From Thioalkalivibrio sp. HK1 (GTDB taxonomy: Bacteria; Pseudomonadota; Gammaproteobacteria; HK1): DNA of 35,088 nucleotides. Shown here in pieces: positions 18,398-27,705 of this stretch (position 1 is its first letter; each line of letters opens with the position of its first letter). The position numbers were made by a program, and so were the translations under genes. The notes under the pieces were generated by a model. The model saw only the letters and a program-made list of their open reading frames with translations, searched no databases and was not told the origin of the DNA. The stretch covers positions 1 to 35,088 of the forward strand of contig JFBG01000039.1 in NCBI GenBank assembly GCA_000583135.1, read 5' to 3'.

Positions 18398-20023
18398 TCA
18401 ATTTTTTCGCTTCCTCCGCTTAGGCAATGGAAGATGCTTTCCGCAATGACCGATAGCAATTACTTTCTTTTCTCCATCCCAATAAAAATGAGTTCGTACT
18501 GTTTTCTTCTCGTCTGATGAAACTCCTATTTTCAGATGACGAAACATTTCTTCCATCCTTCCATCATACTCAAAAATTCTTGCTCTTTTAAATTTTTTAT
18601 TTTCCATAACTGTTTCGGACTCCATAGCCGCATAATCATCTCCAAAAATATCTTTAGCTTGACTATCACCACCACCATTGATCAAAGATTCTCGATATTT
18701 TGTTACTAACAATATCAACTGCCTGAGAAGAACTCTTCCTTCTTCAAAAGTGGACTTTCTAGCACTCTTCTTAGCAGTTTCTAAAACATCACATTTATTT
18801 CCATAAATTTTCTCAATAATCTCCAAACAATTTAATGCTGTTAGATTTTCCTGACATAGAAAATCGATTAAGAAATCTATATTTTCATCATTTTTCTCAC
18901 TTTTCAGTCTATTTTCCAAGTGTTCAATAGTATTATTTTTTTGATAATTTTTCTCTTTCAAGTCATTGATTTCATCATTTAATTTATCTATTTGATTATT
19001 TAATTCGTCTACTTCCTTAGATTTATCCTCTGCTATCTCAAGCCACATATCTTTCTCATGTGTATTTTTCTTTCTCTCTTCCTCATATTTACCAGCAGTT
19101 ATTTTAGCAGATTTCAATAATAATTCTTCTGAGCGTTGATGCATCGATCGCTGAGCGATTTTCTCGGGACGAATTCTAAGTCTATAGTAGAATCTATTTG
19201 TCTCGCGGGTCACCAAAGACAGGATTTCGGATGCACGATCATCTTGCCTATCACCCCAGCTATTTATATTATCCGCTGAATAACGCAAGGGGCGAAGTTT
19301 TCTAAACTTATTAGGTGTGTACAGTATATTAACCGCACCCGCATATGTTGAAAATTCACGTAGTATCTCTTTCATTTCATCAAGATTGAAATTAGAAGTT
19401 ACTCTTACCACTTGCGCAAGTTCAATGAGTTTATTTTGAAGGTAGTCCGCATCCAATAAATATTCACCTTCATCTGTTGGGCTTACAAGTACGATGGGAT
19501 ATCTTCTGTCTTCTTTCTCTATATCAGCAAGCAATGCTCTATAGGAATCAGAACCTTCACCGATCTGTTTCGTTTTATAGACAGGTATGGATTTTTCCGA
19601 AAATCTAGCATCATCCGCCTTCTTGATATTTTCGACGACATACTGAACCACTCTTGGCCGGGAAACAGAGGGAGGATCCACTCTGGCACTCATTTCCTCT
19701 GTTTGAACGACAAAGGAAATATCGAGTTTTTCACTTCCCGACTCGACGCCGATTTCGGTGATCCACTGTCGATCTCGGTCATCCTTGTCGGGATGCTTCA
19801 ATACCCATGCGTAATATTCGATCGCGCCTTCTGATGCGGTATAGATACGAAGCGTGGAGGGTGTGCCATCTCGCTTGTTACCGTCATGCTTCCCTTCGGA
19901 CTTCAACTTTGCCAGATGCAGACCACGTCCCATCTGCTCCTTCAGCCAACCTCCCACCGCTCGAAAGATGGCATCCGGCGCTCCCGAGCCTTCCAATGTT
20001 AGATGGTTGGCATAAACCAGCAT
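18398..20023 (-). CDS. Unrecognised 541-residue protein with long coiled coil
   Basis: I do not recognise a named family. Three parts can be seen. Residues 1-290 look like a folded globular part (ANHLTLEGSGAPDAIFRAVG, RQWITEIGVESG, YPIVLVSPTDEGEYLLDADY, SADNINSWGDRQDD). About 300-400 are a Lys/Glu/Asn-rich coiled coil (EVDELNNQIDKLNDEINDL). A compact C-terminal part (about 470-541) ends with THFYWDGEKKVIAIGHCGKH and a basic tail PKRRKRKN. The coiled-coil part is much more AT-rich than the N-terminal coding part. The gene is 391 bases upstream of the methyltransferase on the same strand, in a region rich in defence-type genes, so a role there is possible but not shown. No catalytic motif was identified. 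Confidence 0.7.
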   Translation of the reverse strand: MLVYANHLTLEGSGAPDAIFRAVGGWLKEQMGRGLHLAKLKSEGKHDGNKRDGTPSTLRIYTASEGAIEYYAWVLKHPDKDDRDRQWITEIGVESGSEKLDISFVVQTEEMSARVDPPSVSRPRVVQYVVENIKKADDARFSEKSIPVYKTKQIGEGSDSYRALLADIEKEDRRYPIVLVSPTDEGEYLLDADYLQNKLIELAQVVRVTSNFNLDEMKEILREFSTYAGAVNILYTPNKFRKLRPLRYSADNINSWGDRQDDRASEILSLVTRETNRFYYRLRIRPEKIAQRSMHQRSEELLLKSAKITAGKYEEERKKNTHEKDMWLEIAEDKSKEVDELNNQIDKLNDEINDLKEKNYQKNNTIEHLENRLKSEKNDENIDFLIDFLCQENLTALNCLEIIEKIYGNKCDVLETAKKSARKSTFEEGRVLLRQLILLVTKYRESLINGGGDSQAKDIFGDDYAAMESETVMENKKFKRARIFEYDGRMEEMFRHLKIGVSSDEKKTVRTHFYWDGEKKVIAIGHCGKHLPLPKRRKRKN

Positions 20024-20179
20024 CGGTGATACTCCTTTGGGCTTCCCGAGTAAGAAAAGACGAGAGATTCGGCGGCATTGGTCGGGTGCCGAATCCGATC
20101 TCTCCGCCTAACGATCATTGAGGTCAATATCATACCCCGAATGCCCAACTTCTTGGCCATGTGATTTCTTGTCGGTATG

Positions 20180-21373
20180 TTACTCGAGGACTTCGTTCGC
20201 AAGCCTTCCCAGTCGGGAGAGAGCGTCTTCGGCCAAGGCGCGGGTGAGGGTGGCGGCGCTGATCGGGGGATTTCGTGATTCCCCACGGATCGTCCGCTCG
20301 CTCGCTTTTTCGCTCGTCGATGATGCGTAGCGTCTTGACAGCGGGAGGGCTTGTCCTGACCATAGCGGGGTGAAATCGCTCGATCCGGTGGTTTCGGCGG
20401 CGGTGCGTAGGGGGGCGATGGCGCCGGCGGCGGTCGGGAATGGTGGGGCGTCGGGGGAAATCGGGCCGATTTCTTGCATGATGCGGTTGATAAGGCCTCG
20501 GGCGGGGCGGCCGCTGAAGAGGTTGGTGAGGGCGGTTTGGTCGTCGCGGGAAACTTCGATGGCGGCGCGATGGAGGTCGCCGATGATGGATTCGGATGCG
20601 AGCAGGTAGGCGCTTCCGATTTGCACGCCCGAGGCTCCGAGTGCGAATGCGGCGGCGATGCCTCTTCCGTCGGCGATCCCGCCGGCGGCGATGACCGGGA
20701 CTTCGACGGCATCGACCACTTGGGGAACGAGGGCCATGACGCCCGGCTGCGCTTCCACCATGCTCCCTAGGAAAACTCCGCGATGGCCACCCGCTTCTTG
20801 TCCTTGGGCGATGATGGCATCGCAGCCGTGTTCGGCGAGGTGGCGCGCTTCCTCGACGGTGGTGGCGCTGGCCAGCACTTTGCAGCCGGCCGCCTTCACC
20901 CTTCCTAATAGCCTCGGGGCCGGCAATCCGAAGTGGAAACTGATGATCTGGGGGCGGCAATCCTCGACGACTTCGCACATCGCATCGTCGAAGGGAGCGC
21001 GGTTGACTTGGGGGAGGTCTTTATCGGGATCGATCCCGAACTCGGAGTAATAAGGGGCGAGGAGAGACCTCCAGCGTCGCTCATGCTCGGGATCGATGGC
21101 GGGAGGGGTGTGGCAAAAGAAATTCATGTTGACCGGCTTTTGCGTTCGCCGGCGAATGAGCCGATATTCGCTGCGGGCGCGATCCGGGGTCAACATGGCG
21201 CAGGGCAGCGAACCGAGTCCGCCCGCCTCGCTGACGGCGGCGGCCATCGCCGCATCGTTGGCTCCGGCCATCGGGGCTTGGATGATCGGCACCGCGATCG
21301 AGAGGAGATCGATCAATCGGCGATCCGGCCAACGAGACTGATCTTCGGGGGGTGCCGTTTGCGGGGTGTTCAT
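20180..21373 (-). CDS. Nitronate monooxygenase-like FMN oxidoreductase
   Basis: The product has 397 residues. It has the NMO/2-nitropropane dioxygenase TIM-barrel pattern: PIIQAPMAGANDAAMAAAVS at the start, AEHGCDAIIAQGQEAGGHRG in the middle, then VPVIAAGGIADGRGIAAAFA and GASGVQIGSAYL (FMN phosphate binding). Members oxidise alkyl nitronates with FMN and oxygen; many are annotated broadly, so the real substrate is open. Near the C-terminus, after FTPLWSGQALPLSR, about 25 Ser/Arg/Glu-rich residues (from RYASSTSEK) precede the usual LTRALAEDAL tail. From memory of the family this segment looks inserted. It is monocistronic as far as visible. Confidence 0.85.
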   Translation of the reverse strand: MNTPQTAPPEDQSRWPDRRLIDLLSIAVPIIQAPMAGANDAAMAAAVSEAGGLGSLPCAMLTPDRARSEYRLIRRRTQKPVNMNFFCHTPPAIDPEHERRWRSLLAPYYSEFGIDPDKDLPQVNRAPFDDAMCEVVEDCRPQIISFHFGLPAPRLLGRVKAAGCKVLASATTVEEARHLAEHGCDAIIAQGQEAGGHRGVFLGSMVEAQPGVMALVPQVVDAVEVPVIAAGGIADGRGIAAAFALGASGVQIGSAYLLASESIIGDLHRAAIEVSRDDQTALTNLFSGRPARGLINRIMQEIGPISPDAPPFPTAAGAIAPLRTAAETTGSSDFTPLWSGQALPLSRRYASSTSEKASERTIRGESRNPPISAATLTRALAEDALSRLGRLANEVLE

Positions 21374-21486
21374 GGATGTTCGCGGTTTTTCAAGATGCGA
21401 TGGTTCGAAAGGACGGGGGTGTCGGTCGATCGGGATCCAATGTGGCAGGCGGATTGGCCCTGATGTCGCCGATCGCGGTATCCGGC

Positions 21487-21916
21487 TGCACAGCCCATAT
21501 TACCTAGCCCGATATATCGACGATATGCCCAACCCCCTCGCGAAAGGCAAGAATTATGAGGACGCTCATCGCCTCGGATTTCGATGCCGAAAAGAGTCGC
21601 TCGCCTCCAACCTTTTTATCTTCTTATCCAGAAGATCGCTGGCCGTGTTGAGTTCGTTCAGCTCGGTGCGTAGCCGTTTGATCTCCTCGTCTTTATCGAC
21701 ATAGGGCTGATCGTCCGGGGTTTCCAATGCCGCCAATACCCCCTTGTTATATGTCTCTTGCCACCGGCCAAGATCGGCGGCATTCACTTCGAGGATCCGG
21801 GCCGCTCGCTCCAAGGGCTCGCCCCGGATAACCCGATGCACGGCCTCGATCTTGCGCCTGACCGTCACCCGCCTCTTTCGAGCCGAACCTGCTTTTCCAT
21901 TCGCCTGCTTCGTCAT
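21487..21916 (-). mobile_element. IS3-family relic, copy D: orfA plus orfB stub
   Basis: Contains a complete orfA (21566-21916) and, overlapping its stop by four bases, an ATG at 21569 opening MSVLIILAFREG. This is a worn version of the orfB start MSAVISFLHEK seen in copy A, and it stops at 21504. No integrase core and no clear terminal repeats follow. The gene content is related to, but clearly diverged from, copies A to C. Confidence 0.6.
21566..21916 (-). CDS. IS3 orfA-like HTH protein, intact frame
   Basis: The product has 116 residues from the ATG at 21916. VRRKIEAVHRVIRGEPLERA and ARILEVNAADLGRWQE form the helix-turn-helix of IS3 OrfA. DEEIKRLRTELNELNTASDL continues as the leucine zipper. 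The matching stretch in copy B reads RKIEATVRVIRGEP and EVTAADVS, so both come from the same IS group. Alone, OrfA of IS3 elements binds DNA and represses transposition; with its OrfB lost, this is most likely a leftover that has kept its frame. The open frame extends further upstream, but the Met used here begins the basic MTKQANGKAGSARKRR. Confidence 0.65.
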   Translation of the reverse strand: MTKQANGKAGSARKRRVTVRRKIEAVHRVIRGEPLERAARILEVNAADLGRWQETYNKGVLAALETPDDQPYVDKDEEIKRLRTELNELNTASDLLDKKIKRLEASDSFRHRNPRR

Positions 21917-22034
21917 GGAATCTCTCCGTCGGGGTCCTGAAAACTCGAAAAGGCGAGAAAGACCGGCCTGACTCCCTCGCCGTCGCAACCAACCGGATCC
22001 GGCCCCGCCCCGCAAGAGCCGACGAAAAGATGAA

Positions 22035-23033
22035 TCAATCCTCCCCGAAATGCTCTATCTCTTGGCGGCCGGCGCGGATATAGCGGGCAGCGGTTTGCAA
22101 TATCGATGCCGCTTTTTCGAGATCCTCCGCCACACCCTCTCGATCGTCCGCAAAGTCGCGCTGTAAAAGATAGCGATCGATATAGCGCCTTGCATGATCC
22201 GCAGCGTGCTTGCCATATTCGATGGTGACGACCTCGGCGGGATCGACGCCGACCAACTGGCCATAAGCCGCATGGTCGGAAAAAGCGGGATCGCAAGGGA
22301 TATAGCCGTTGACCATCGTGATGCGCTCGCCGGGACGGGTCAACCCCTTCGCCCGATGGACGACATGACTCCCCTGCTGAAAGATGCCATAACCGGCACC
22401 GGGCATCGCCGGGGAGATGATGCGATCGGGCGGCAAGGGCTTGCCCGCTTTCTTCAAGGCATCGACTTCATCGCGGGTGCCCTTGAAGTACTGAAATTGC
22501 CCGCCCTCGTTCGAGCGAGGGTCGGTGATGAACATCACGTAATCGAAGCGCAGGGTATCGACATGCCATTTATCGACATTCCGGCCGATCTCGGGCGGGT
22601 TGAAGTTGATATGACCGAGTTGGTGGGCGATGGTATGGGGCATCAATTCGATGCCGGCGATCCCGGACATGAACTCGGCGACTTCGGGGGAAAGACAAAG
22701 GTCGCGCAGGTATTTCGAGCGATAGACCCCGCCGCGCAGGTTGCGCTCGACACGGGCATTGGATGTGGTGAAGGGCTCCAAGGATTTGGCGATCCGATAA
22801 AGATGCGCCGCGCCTTCTTCGCTCATGATGCGAAACACCGAAGTGGCCGCGAAATCGACCGGGGCATCCGCCAACGACTCGCCTTCGTAGCCGAACTCGC
22901 CCAAACGATAGACGGTCTCGGGGGCTTCCAACTGCAGGTGGCGGGCGGGATCGAATTCCGGCTCGTCTTCGAGGGCGAAAAATCCCGGCGGCAGATCGGT
23001 GAACGCCATCGGATGCGGCGATGGATCGCTCAT
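22035..23033 (-). CDS. Fe(II)/2-oxoglutarate-type dioxygenase (PhyH-like fold)
   Basis: The product has 332 residues from the ATG at 23033 (AGGG upstream, seven bases after the rppH stop). The facial triad can be read as His157-X-Asp159 in KWHVDTLRFDYVMFI, with the distal His in GSHVVHRAKG (His226) and the 2OG-binding Arg in GERITMVNGY (Arg237). The Asp is present, so a hydroxylase or similar oxygenase fits better than a halogenase, where it is Gly or Ala. The substrate is unknown. It ends the adk-rppH operon, so it is probably co-transcribed with them, though no functional link is obvious. Confidence 0.72.
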   Translation of the reverse strand: MSDPSPHPMAFTDLPPGFFALEDEPEFDPARHLQLEAPETVYRLGEFGYEGESLADAPVDFAATSVFRIMSEEGAAHLYRIAKSLEPFTTSNARVERNLRGGVYRSKYLRDLCLSPEVAEFMSGIAGIELMPHTIAHQLGHINFNPPEIGRNVDKWHVDTLRFDYVMFITDPRSNEGGQFQYFKGTRDEVDALKKAGKPLPPDRIISPAMPGAGYGIFQQGSHVVHRAKGLTRPGERITMVNGYIPCDPAFSDHAAYGQLVGVDPAEVVTIEYGKHAADHARRYIDRYLLQRDFADDREGVAEDLEKAASILQTAARYIRAGRQEIEHFGED

Positions 23034-23040
23034 GCTCGCC

Positions 23041-23529
23041 CTAGGATCGATCGATCCGGACACGGATCAAGGGGATCAACTCTCGCAACGCCCGACGATA
23101 GACCCCGCGTTTGAAAAAAATCACCTCGCGGGAGGGGCGTCGATAATTCACCCACTCCCATTGATCGAACTCGGGGTTGGTCGTGGCTGCAACCTGCACA
23201 TCCTCCTCGCCGCCGACAAGGCGCAGGAGAAACCAGCGCTGCTTCTGGCCGATGCAAATCGGCTTGCTTTTCCTTCGGATATAGCGCGCGGGGATGCGAT
23301 AACGCAGCCAATCGCGGGTCTGACCGACCAACTCGACGTGCGAAGGAAGCAAGCCGAGCTCCTCTTCGAGTTCCCGGTAAAGGGCATCGACCGGCGTTTC
23401 GTTTTTCTTGATGCCACCTTGGGGGAATTGCCAAGCGTTGCCCCCGACCCGACGCGCCCACAGCACCCGGCCGCTGTCGTTGTGCACGATGATCCCGACA
23501 TTGGGGCGATACCCTTGTTCGTCGATCAT
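23041..23529 (-). CDS. rppH: RNA pyrophosphohydrolase RppH
   Basis: The product has 162 residues. It removes pyrophosphate from the 5' triphosphate end of mRNAs, opening them to decay. The N-terminus [23 protein letters not shown] and the Nudix box [20 protein letters not shown] (38-60, completed by LGL) are hallmark RppH features, as are [22 protein letters not shown] and FDQWEWV. The C-terminus after [14 protein letters not shown] is short. I chose the ATG at 23529, which overlaps the adk stop by one base (TGATG); the longer open frame runs into adk. Coupling to adk suggests co-translation. Confidence 0.93.
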   Translation of the reverse strand: MIDEQGYRPNVGIIVHNDSGRVLWARRVGGNAWQFPQGGIKKNETPVDALYRELEEELGLLPSHVELVGQTRDWLRYRIPARYIRRKSKPICIGQKQRWFLLRLVGGEEDVQVAATTNPEFDQWEWVNYRRPSREVIFFKRGVYRRALRELIPLIRVRIDRS

Positions 23530-24188
23530 CACACCTCTCCGAGTGCCTTGAAAATCCGCTCGCGGACCTCCTCGGGGGTCCCGAGCCCGTCGACCTTCAT
23601 CACCCTCGGGGCGGCCTCGGGGGATTGCGCGAACCACTGCTCGTAGTATCGGATGACCGGCGCCGAGTGCTCTTGATAGACATCGAGCCGATGGCGCACC
23701 GTCTCCTCCCGATCGTCCTCTCGCTGCACCAAAGGCTCGCCGGTGATATCGTCCAGCCCCTCGCGCTTAGGGGGGTTGTACTTGATGTGATAGCTTCGCC
23801 CGGAAGCCAGATGCACGCGTCGTCCGCTCATCCGGGAGATGATCCGATCGTCCGGCACCACGATCTCGATCAGGGCATCGATCGTCACTTGGTTCTCCCG
23901 CAGAGCCACCGCTTGGGCGGAGGTCCTAGGAAAACCGTCCAGCAAAAAACCGCGCTCGCAGTCGGGGCGAGCGATGCGCGCCTTGACCAGATCGATCATG
24001 ATCCCATCGGGCACCAGTTGTCCCGCCTTCATCAACGCCGAGGCTTTTTGCCCGATCTCATCCCCGGCTTGGATGGCCGCACGAAGCATATCGCCCGTCG
24101 ACACTTGCGGGATTTCGTAGCGTTTTTCGATGAACTCGGCTTGGGTGCCCTTGCCCGCACCCGGGCATCCGAACAAGACAATCCGCAA
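23529..24188 (-). CDS. adk: Adenylate kinase
   Basis: The product has 219 residues, a normal length. It interconverts ATP + AMP and 2 ADP in the cytoplasm. The P-loop is GCPGAGKGT (8-16), the AMP-binding part [12 protein letters not shown], then [10 protein letters not shown] and the LID region from [20 protein letters not shown], with no zinc-binding Cys. The start codon is TTG, with a strong GGGGGA seven bases upstream; no ATG fits the conserved N-terminus MRIVLFG. It is the first gene of an operon with rppH and the dioxygenase. Transcription starts in the 450-bp divergent region shared with the Mth938-domain gene. Confidence 0.95.
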   Translation of the reverse strand: MRIVLFGCPGAGKGTQAEFIEKRYEIPQVSTGDMLRAAIQAGDEIGQKASALMKAGQLVPDGIMIDLVKARIARPDCERGFLLDGFPRTSAQAVALRENQVTIDALIEIVVPDDRIISRMSGRRVHLASGRSYHIKYNPPKREGLDDITGEPLVQREDDREETVRHRLDVYQEHSAPVIRYYEQWFAQSPEAAPRVMKVDGLGTPEEVRERIFKALGEV

Positions 24189-24638
24189 TTTGATTCCCCC
24201 TTCAGGCTTTGAAACAGACCGGGTTTTTCAAGCATCCGCCAAGCCAAGGACGCTCGACTTGGCTCATACCCGAAAACGCTCTTCGTTATACCAAGACAGG
24301 ATTCCTTGCGACTTGCGATTCTCCCGGATCGAAAATCCCCTCGATGCCGGATTTTGATTGATCCGTCATCGTTGTGCAAAGAGATCTCTCTTTGGATGAT
24401 CGCTAAATCCGCCGAGACTTGGATATCCTAACAAGACCATCCGCCACTTTATCCTCGTTCGAAATTAAAATAGAGCGGACAGAGCGGATCTTGTACGAGC
24501 ATCCGCCGATTCACGGACGGGTCTTCTGGGCTGAGACCCGCTCCTAACGTCGGATTTTCATCGATCCGGCATCGTACCGTAAAAGAGCGCTCCTTCGAGG
24601 ATCGAAAGCAATATCGGTAAAAAGGAATCGAAAAACCC
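24189..24638. promoter_or_regulatory. Divergent intergenic region between adk and the Mth938-domain gene
   Basis: About 450 bases that must hold promoters in both directions. An imperfect hairpin motif built from CGATGCCGGAT and ATCC-CATCG occurs near 24340-24370, and a related inverted copy (CGGATTTTCATCGATCCGGC) near 24552-24571. They may be a small dispersed repeat or a regulator site. No clear -10/-35 pair was assigned. Confidence 0.4.
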
Positions 24639-25016
24639 ATGAAACTGCATTCGGAAAGCCGTGCCAAGCAGCGAATCAACGCCTACGGCACCGGCTCCAT
24701 CACCGTCAACGACCAGATCTTCACCGGCACGATCGTGCTCGGGGCGGATGAGGTCATCACCGATTCTCCCGAAAAAGGGATCGAAGATCTCGGTGAGAGC
24801 ACCTGCGAGCGATTGCGCACCCTCGAGCCGGAGCTGGTCATCGTCGGCACCGGTGAAAAGCACCGGATATTGCCTGCAACCCTCTTCGCCTCCTTGATGA
24901 GCGAGGGGATCGGGGTCGATGTCATGTCCACCCCCGCCGCCTGCCGCACCTTCAATATCTTGGGATCGGAAGGAAGAAAGGTGATCGCGCTGCTGCTTCC
25001 CATCGAATCATCGTGA
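24639..25016 (+). CDS. Mth938-domain protein (DUF498, NDUFAF3-like)
   Basis: The product has 125 residues. NAYGTGSITVNDQIFTGTIV, the central LEPELVIVGTGEK and the late GIGVDVMSTPAACRTFNIL are the conserved blocks of the Mth938/DUF498 fold. The human relative NDUFAF3 helps assemble respiratory complex I; the bacterial role is not settled. AAGGA lies about 11 bases before the ATG. It is divergent from adk and convergent with the dehydrogenase gene, with 37 bases between stops. Confidence 0.85.
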   Translation: MKLHSESRAKQRINAYGTGSITVNDQIFTGTIVLGADEVITDSPEKGIEDLGESTCERLRTLEPELVIVGTGEKHRILPATLFASLMSEGIGVDVMSTPAACRTFNILGSEGRKVIALLLPIESS

Positions 25017-25053
25017 AGCAGGCGGAGTGACCAAACCAAAGGAATCCAATTAC

Positions 25054-26091
25054 CTACGAAAGTGACCTCACCCCCAACGCCGTTGCCTGCGCATTCAACT
25101 CCGAAACCACATCATCAGGCAACGCGATTCCCTCGCTTCTCGATCGCGCATCCGCCCTCGCCTCCAACTCCCCGGGATAATAGATCTCATCGCCCTTCAC
25201 CGCCGGCGGGCTACCCTTAATTTTCTCCACCAAGGTCTCCATATCCGCTTCGAAGGCAGCCAACGGGCGAAAGGCGGCGATGTCAAGCACCCACACGAAA
25301 TGCCCGACCCCGCTCTTGCCCTCCGGGCTGTATGGCCCGACGATGGTATCGGCAAAATGACTGCCGCTCAAAATGCCGGACAGCACATCCATCATGATCG
25401 AAGCGGCGTACCCTTTATGCCCGGCAAAAGGGAGGATATTGCCGGCAATCCCTTCGGCGGCATCGGTGGTGGGGCGGCCTTCTTTGTCAACGGCCCAGCC
25501 GAGGGGGATGGATTCGCCTTTTTTCCGGGCGACATGGAGTTTGCCCCGAGCGACGACGGTGTTGGCGATATCGAGCATCATCGGGGCGTATTTGCCTGCG
25601 GGGGCGGCGATGGACCAAGGGTTGTTGCCGATGAGCTTGGTGCGGCCACCCCAAGGAGCCATCGAGGGGCTGCCGTTGGTGGTGAGAAAGCCGATGCAAC
25701 CGGCTTGTGCGGCCATGCGGGTGTAGTACATGGCGGTACCGAAATGTCCGGAGTTACGCACGGCCACGACACCGATGCCGTGTGCCTCGGCGCGAGCGAT
25801 GGCCTCTTGCATGGCGCGAGTGGCGATGACTTGGCCGATCCCCTCGTTGCCATCCATCACCGCGATGGCTCCGGCATCGACAACCAACTCGCTCTTCGTG
25901 CGCGCCCTCATCGCCCCGGATTGCAGCCGCTTGCCATACCAAAAAGTGCGCATCACACCATGCGAGGGATGACCCCAAAGTTCGGCTTGCACCAAGGAAT
26001 CGGCGAGGAGGCGGGCGTCGGCTTGGGGAACACCCATCGCGATATAGGCGTTCGTGCAAAAATCGACGAGTTGTTTGGCTGAGAGTTTCAT
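25054..26091 (-). CDS. Ldh-family (malate/L-lactate/ureidoglycolate type) dehydrogenase
   Basis: The product has 345 residues from the ATG at 26091 (GAGG upstream; begins MKLSAKQLVDF as usual in the family). A longer frame to 26154 adds a Met-poor N-tail and is less likely. PF02615-type motifs are LWGHPSHGVMR (catalytic His about residue 44), GIGVVAVRNSGHFGTAMYYT, FLTTNGSPSMAPWGG, IGNNPWSIAAP and LPFAGHKGYAASIMMDVLSG. Members use NAD(P)H to interconvert 2-hydroxy and 2-oxo acids; which substrate is used here cannot be told. It has no operon partner. Confidence 0.88.
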   Translation of the reverse strand: MKLSAKQLVDFCTNAYIAMGVPQADARLLADSLVQAELWGHPSHGVMRTFWYGKRLQSGAMRARTKSELVVDAGAIAVMDGNEGIGQVIATRAMQEAIARAEAHGIGVVAVRNSGHFGTAMYYTRMAAQAGCIGFLTTNGSPSMAPWGGRTKLIGNNPWSIAAPAGKYAPMMLDIANTVVARGKLHVARKKGESIPLGWAVDKEGRPTTDAAEGIAGNILPFAGHKGYAASIMMDVLSGILSGSHFADTIVGPYSPEGKSGVGHFVWVLDIAAFRPLAAFEADMETLVEKIKGSPPAVKGDEIYYPGELEARADARSRSEGIALPDDVVSELNAQATALGVRSLS

Positions 26092-27705
26092 CCGGTATCC
26101 TCGGGCAACGTTATCGGCAGCGTCATCGGCGTTCATGGAAAGATTATCGATCATCGGGTGCCGTATAAAGACCCAAAAAATACCGGTAGGAAAGACACCT
26201 CGAGCTGCTATCCGGCAATGCGGTCATCCGCATCCATCGCTCCGCGCTCGGTGCTCCGCTCCTGTCTACCTGCAATCCGATCTCCGTCTCCGTCCATAAG
26301 GTCGGATCGGAGACCGGGCGAATACTCGTTTTCGGTCATTCCCGACGATCTCGACGGAGATACCGAATTCGATGTAGGTCTGCGAGACTTGGCGATCGCT
26401 CGCTGAAATCGGTCGGCGGGACGAACGCTCGCGGGCAAAGCGCATCGAGACCGATTTTTATCCCGTCAGGTAGATCTACCCTCGGTACATCGCTCGCAGC
26501 CGAGCGGTTCATAAGAAGGTTTTTCAAGCGAGGGAAGGACGGCGGAGCACTGCAAGCGGACATCGGGATACTTTTCGATGATGCGCCCTCCGAGGAATCT
26601 CAGACCGCGCTTGCGGATTACCTCTCGGAATGGATAGATAGCAAAGGTCGACTTCCTCTCGTACTCGGAAACGGAGCGAAGATTCACTCGCTCTCTCCGA
26701 CCCCGCAAGACTCTGACGCTCTCTCTTCGTCAATTCTCGGTCGAGGACGGAGCGCGTATCTTCCAGATTCCTCCGGTGTTGCTCGGACATGATGGAGGAG
26801 GAAATACCTTCGGAAGCAGCATCTCGCGATTGATGCGTCTCTATACGGAGTCCTGTCTGAAGGGACACGCTGCGCGTATCCTCGCACCTTTATCCGCTCG
26901 ACTGCTACCGGAGGGAGAGCACTTCGCTATCGACTGGGGATTGGTTCACGTCGGCGATTTCAAGGCGCTGAAGGAGACCTGATTTCCGTCTCTCGACTGA
27001 TGCCGGGGAGCGGAGATGCGGTCCTTATGAAATCCGAACTCCGGTCGATGATCGGTAGGGATGCTCCATTCGTAAACAACTGGGAGGGAATACCCTCAGA
27101 AGCACCTGCGAAACCGGGCGGAGCGAGCGAGTGAAGAACCGCATCATTTACCGGACTCCGATCCGCATCAAGCGAAAAGCACCGGCGGACGGAGATACCA
27201 CGAAGGGTCGAGGAACGAGCCGGCTCGACGGAGCGCGAGCGAGGTTTCTACGCGCTACGGATTCGTTTACCGCTCCCCCTCAGAACCGAACGGAAGTCCG
27301 CCAGCTACTCATCGCGCAGTACCTGATCTAATCGATGGATGGACGGCGTGGTTTCCGCATCCTCCGTCCGAACCTACGCTCTCACCTTATATGAGATACC
27401 GGACCCTCCGAAGATAGTTCGGCCGGTTATTCCGTCCGCATCCGCACCGGTGCTATGGTGCATAGGAGGGGAGGTCGGCGGAGTAAGTTCGGACTGGGAC
27501 GGAATGGAGGTATTCGCCGTCTTCGCTCGCTGCGCGTTTCAAGCACTCTTCGCGAGCGAGACCGCGAGATCAAACGCGCTCGTTTCGGAGACCCTCGCGA
27601 GCGTGAAGATACGGAAATCGATAGTCTACGCTCTCGACGGAATGAATCCGAAACACTGGGAAATCGTGACGCTCTCGGACGGATACCGCTGGGGGGTCGA
27701 GGGAG
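26092..27705. other. 1.6-kb stretch without a convincing gene
   Basis: Open frames exist on both strands (for example 26524-26868 minus and 27339-27776 plus), but none has recognisable motifs together with a ribosome site. The text is rich in CGGA/TCCG and GAGCG words, unlike the flanking genes. A diverged motif of about 26 bases, GGAGG(G)AATACC-TC-GAAGCA, occurs at 26794-26820 and 27081-27106. It may be decayed foreign DNA. Confidence 0.4.

Noticed and set aside
22035..23033. Reading the 2OG enzyme as a radical halogenase.
   Set aside because: The facial triad keeps Asp (HVD), whereas the halogenases have Gly or Ala there.
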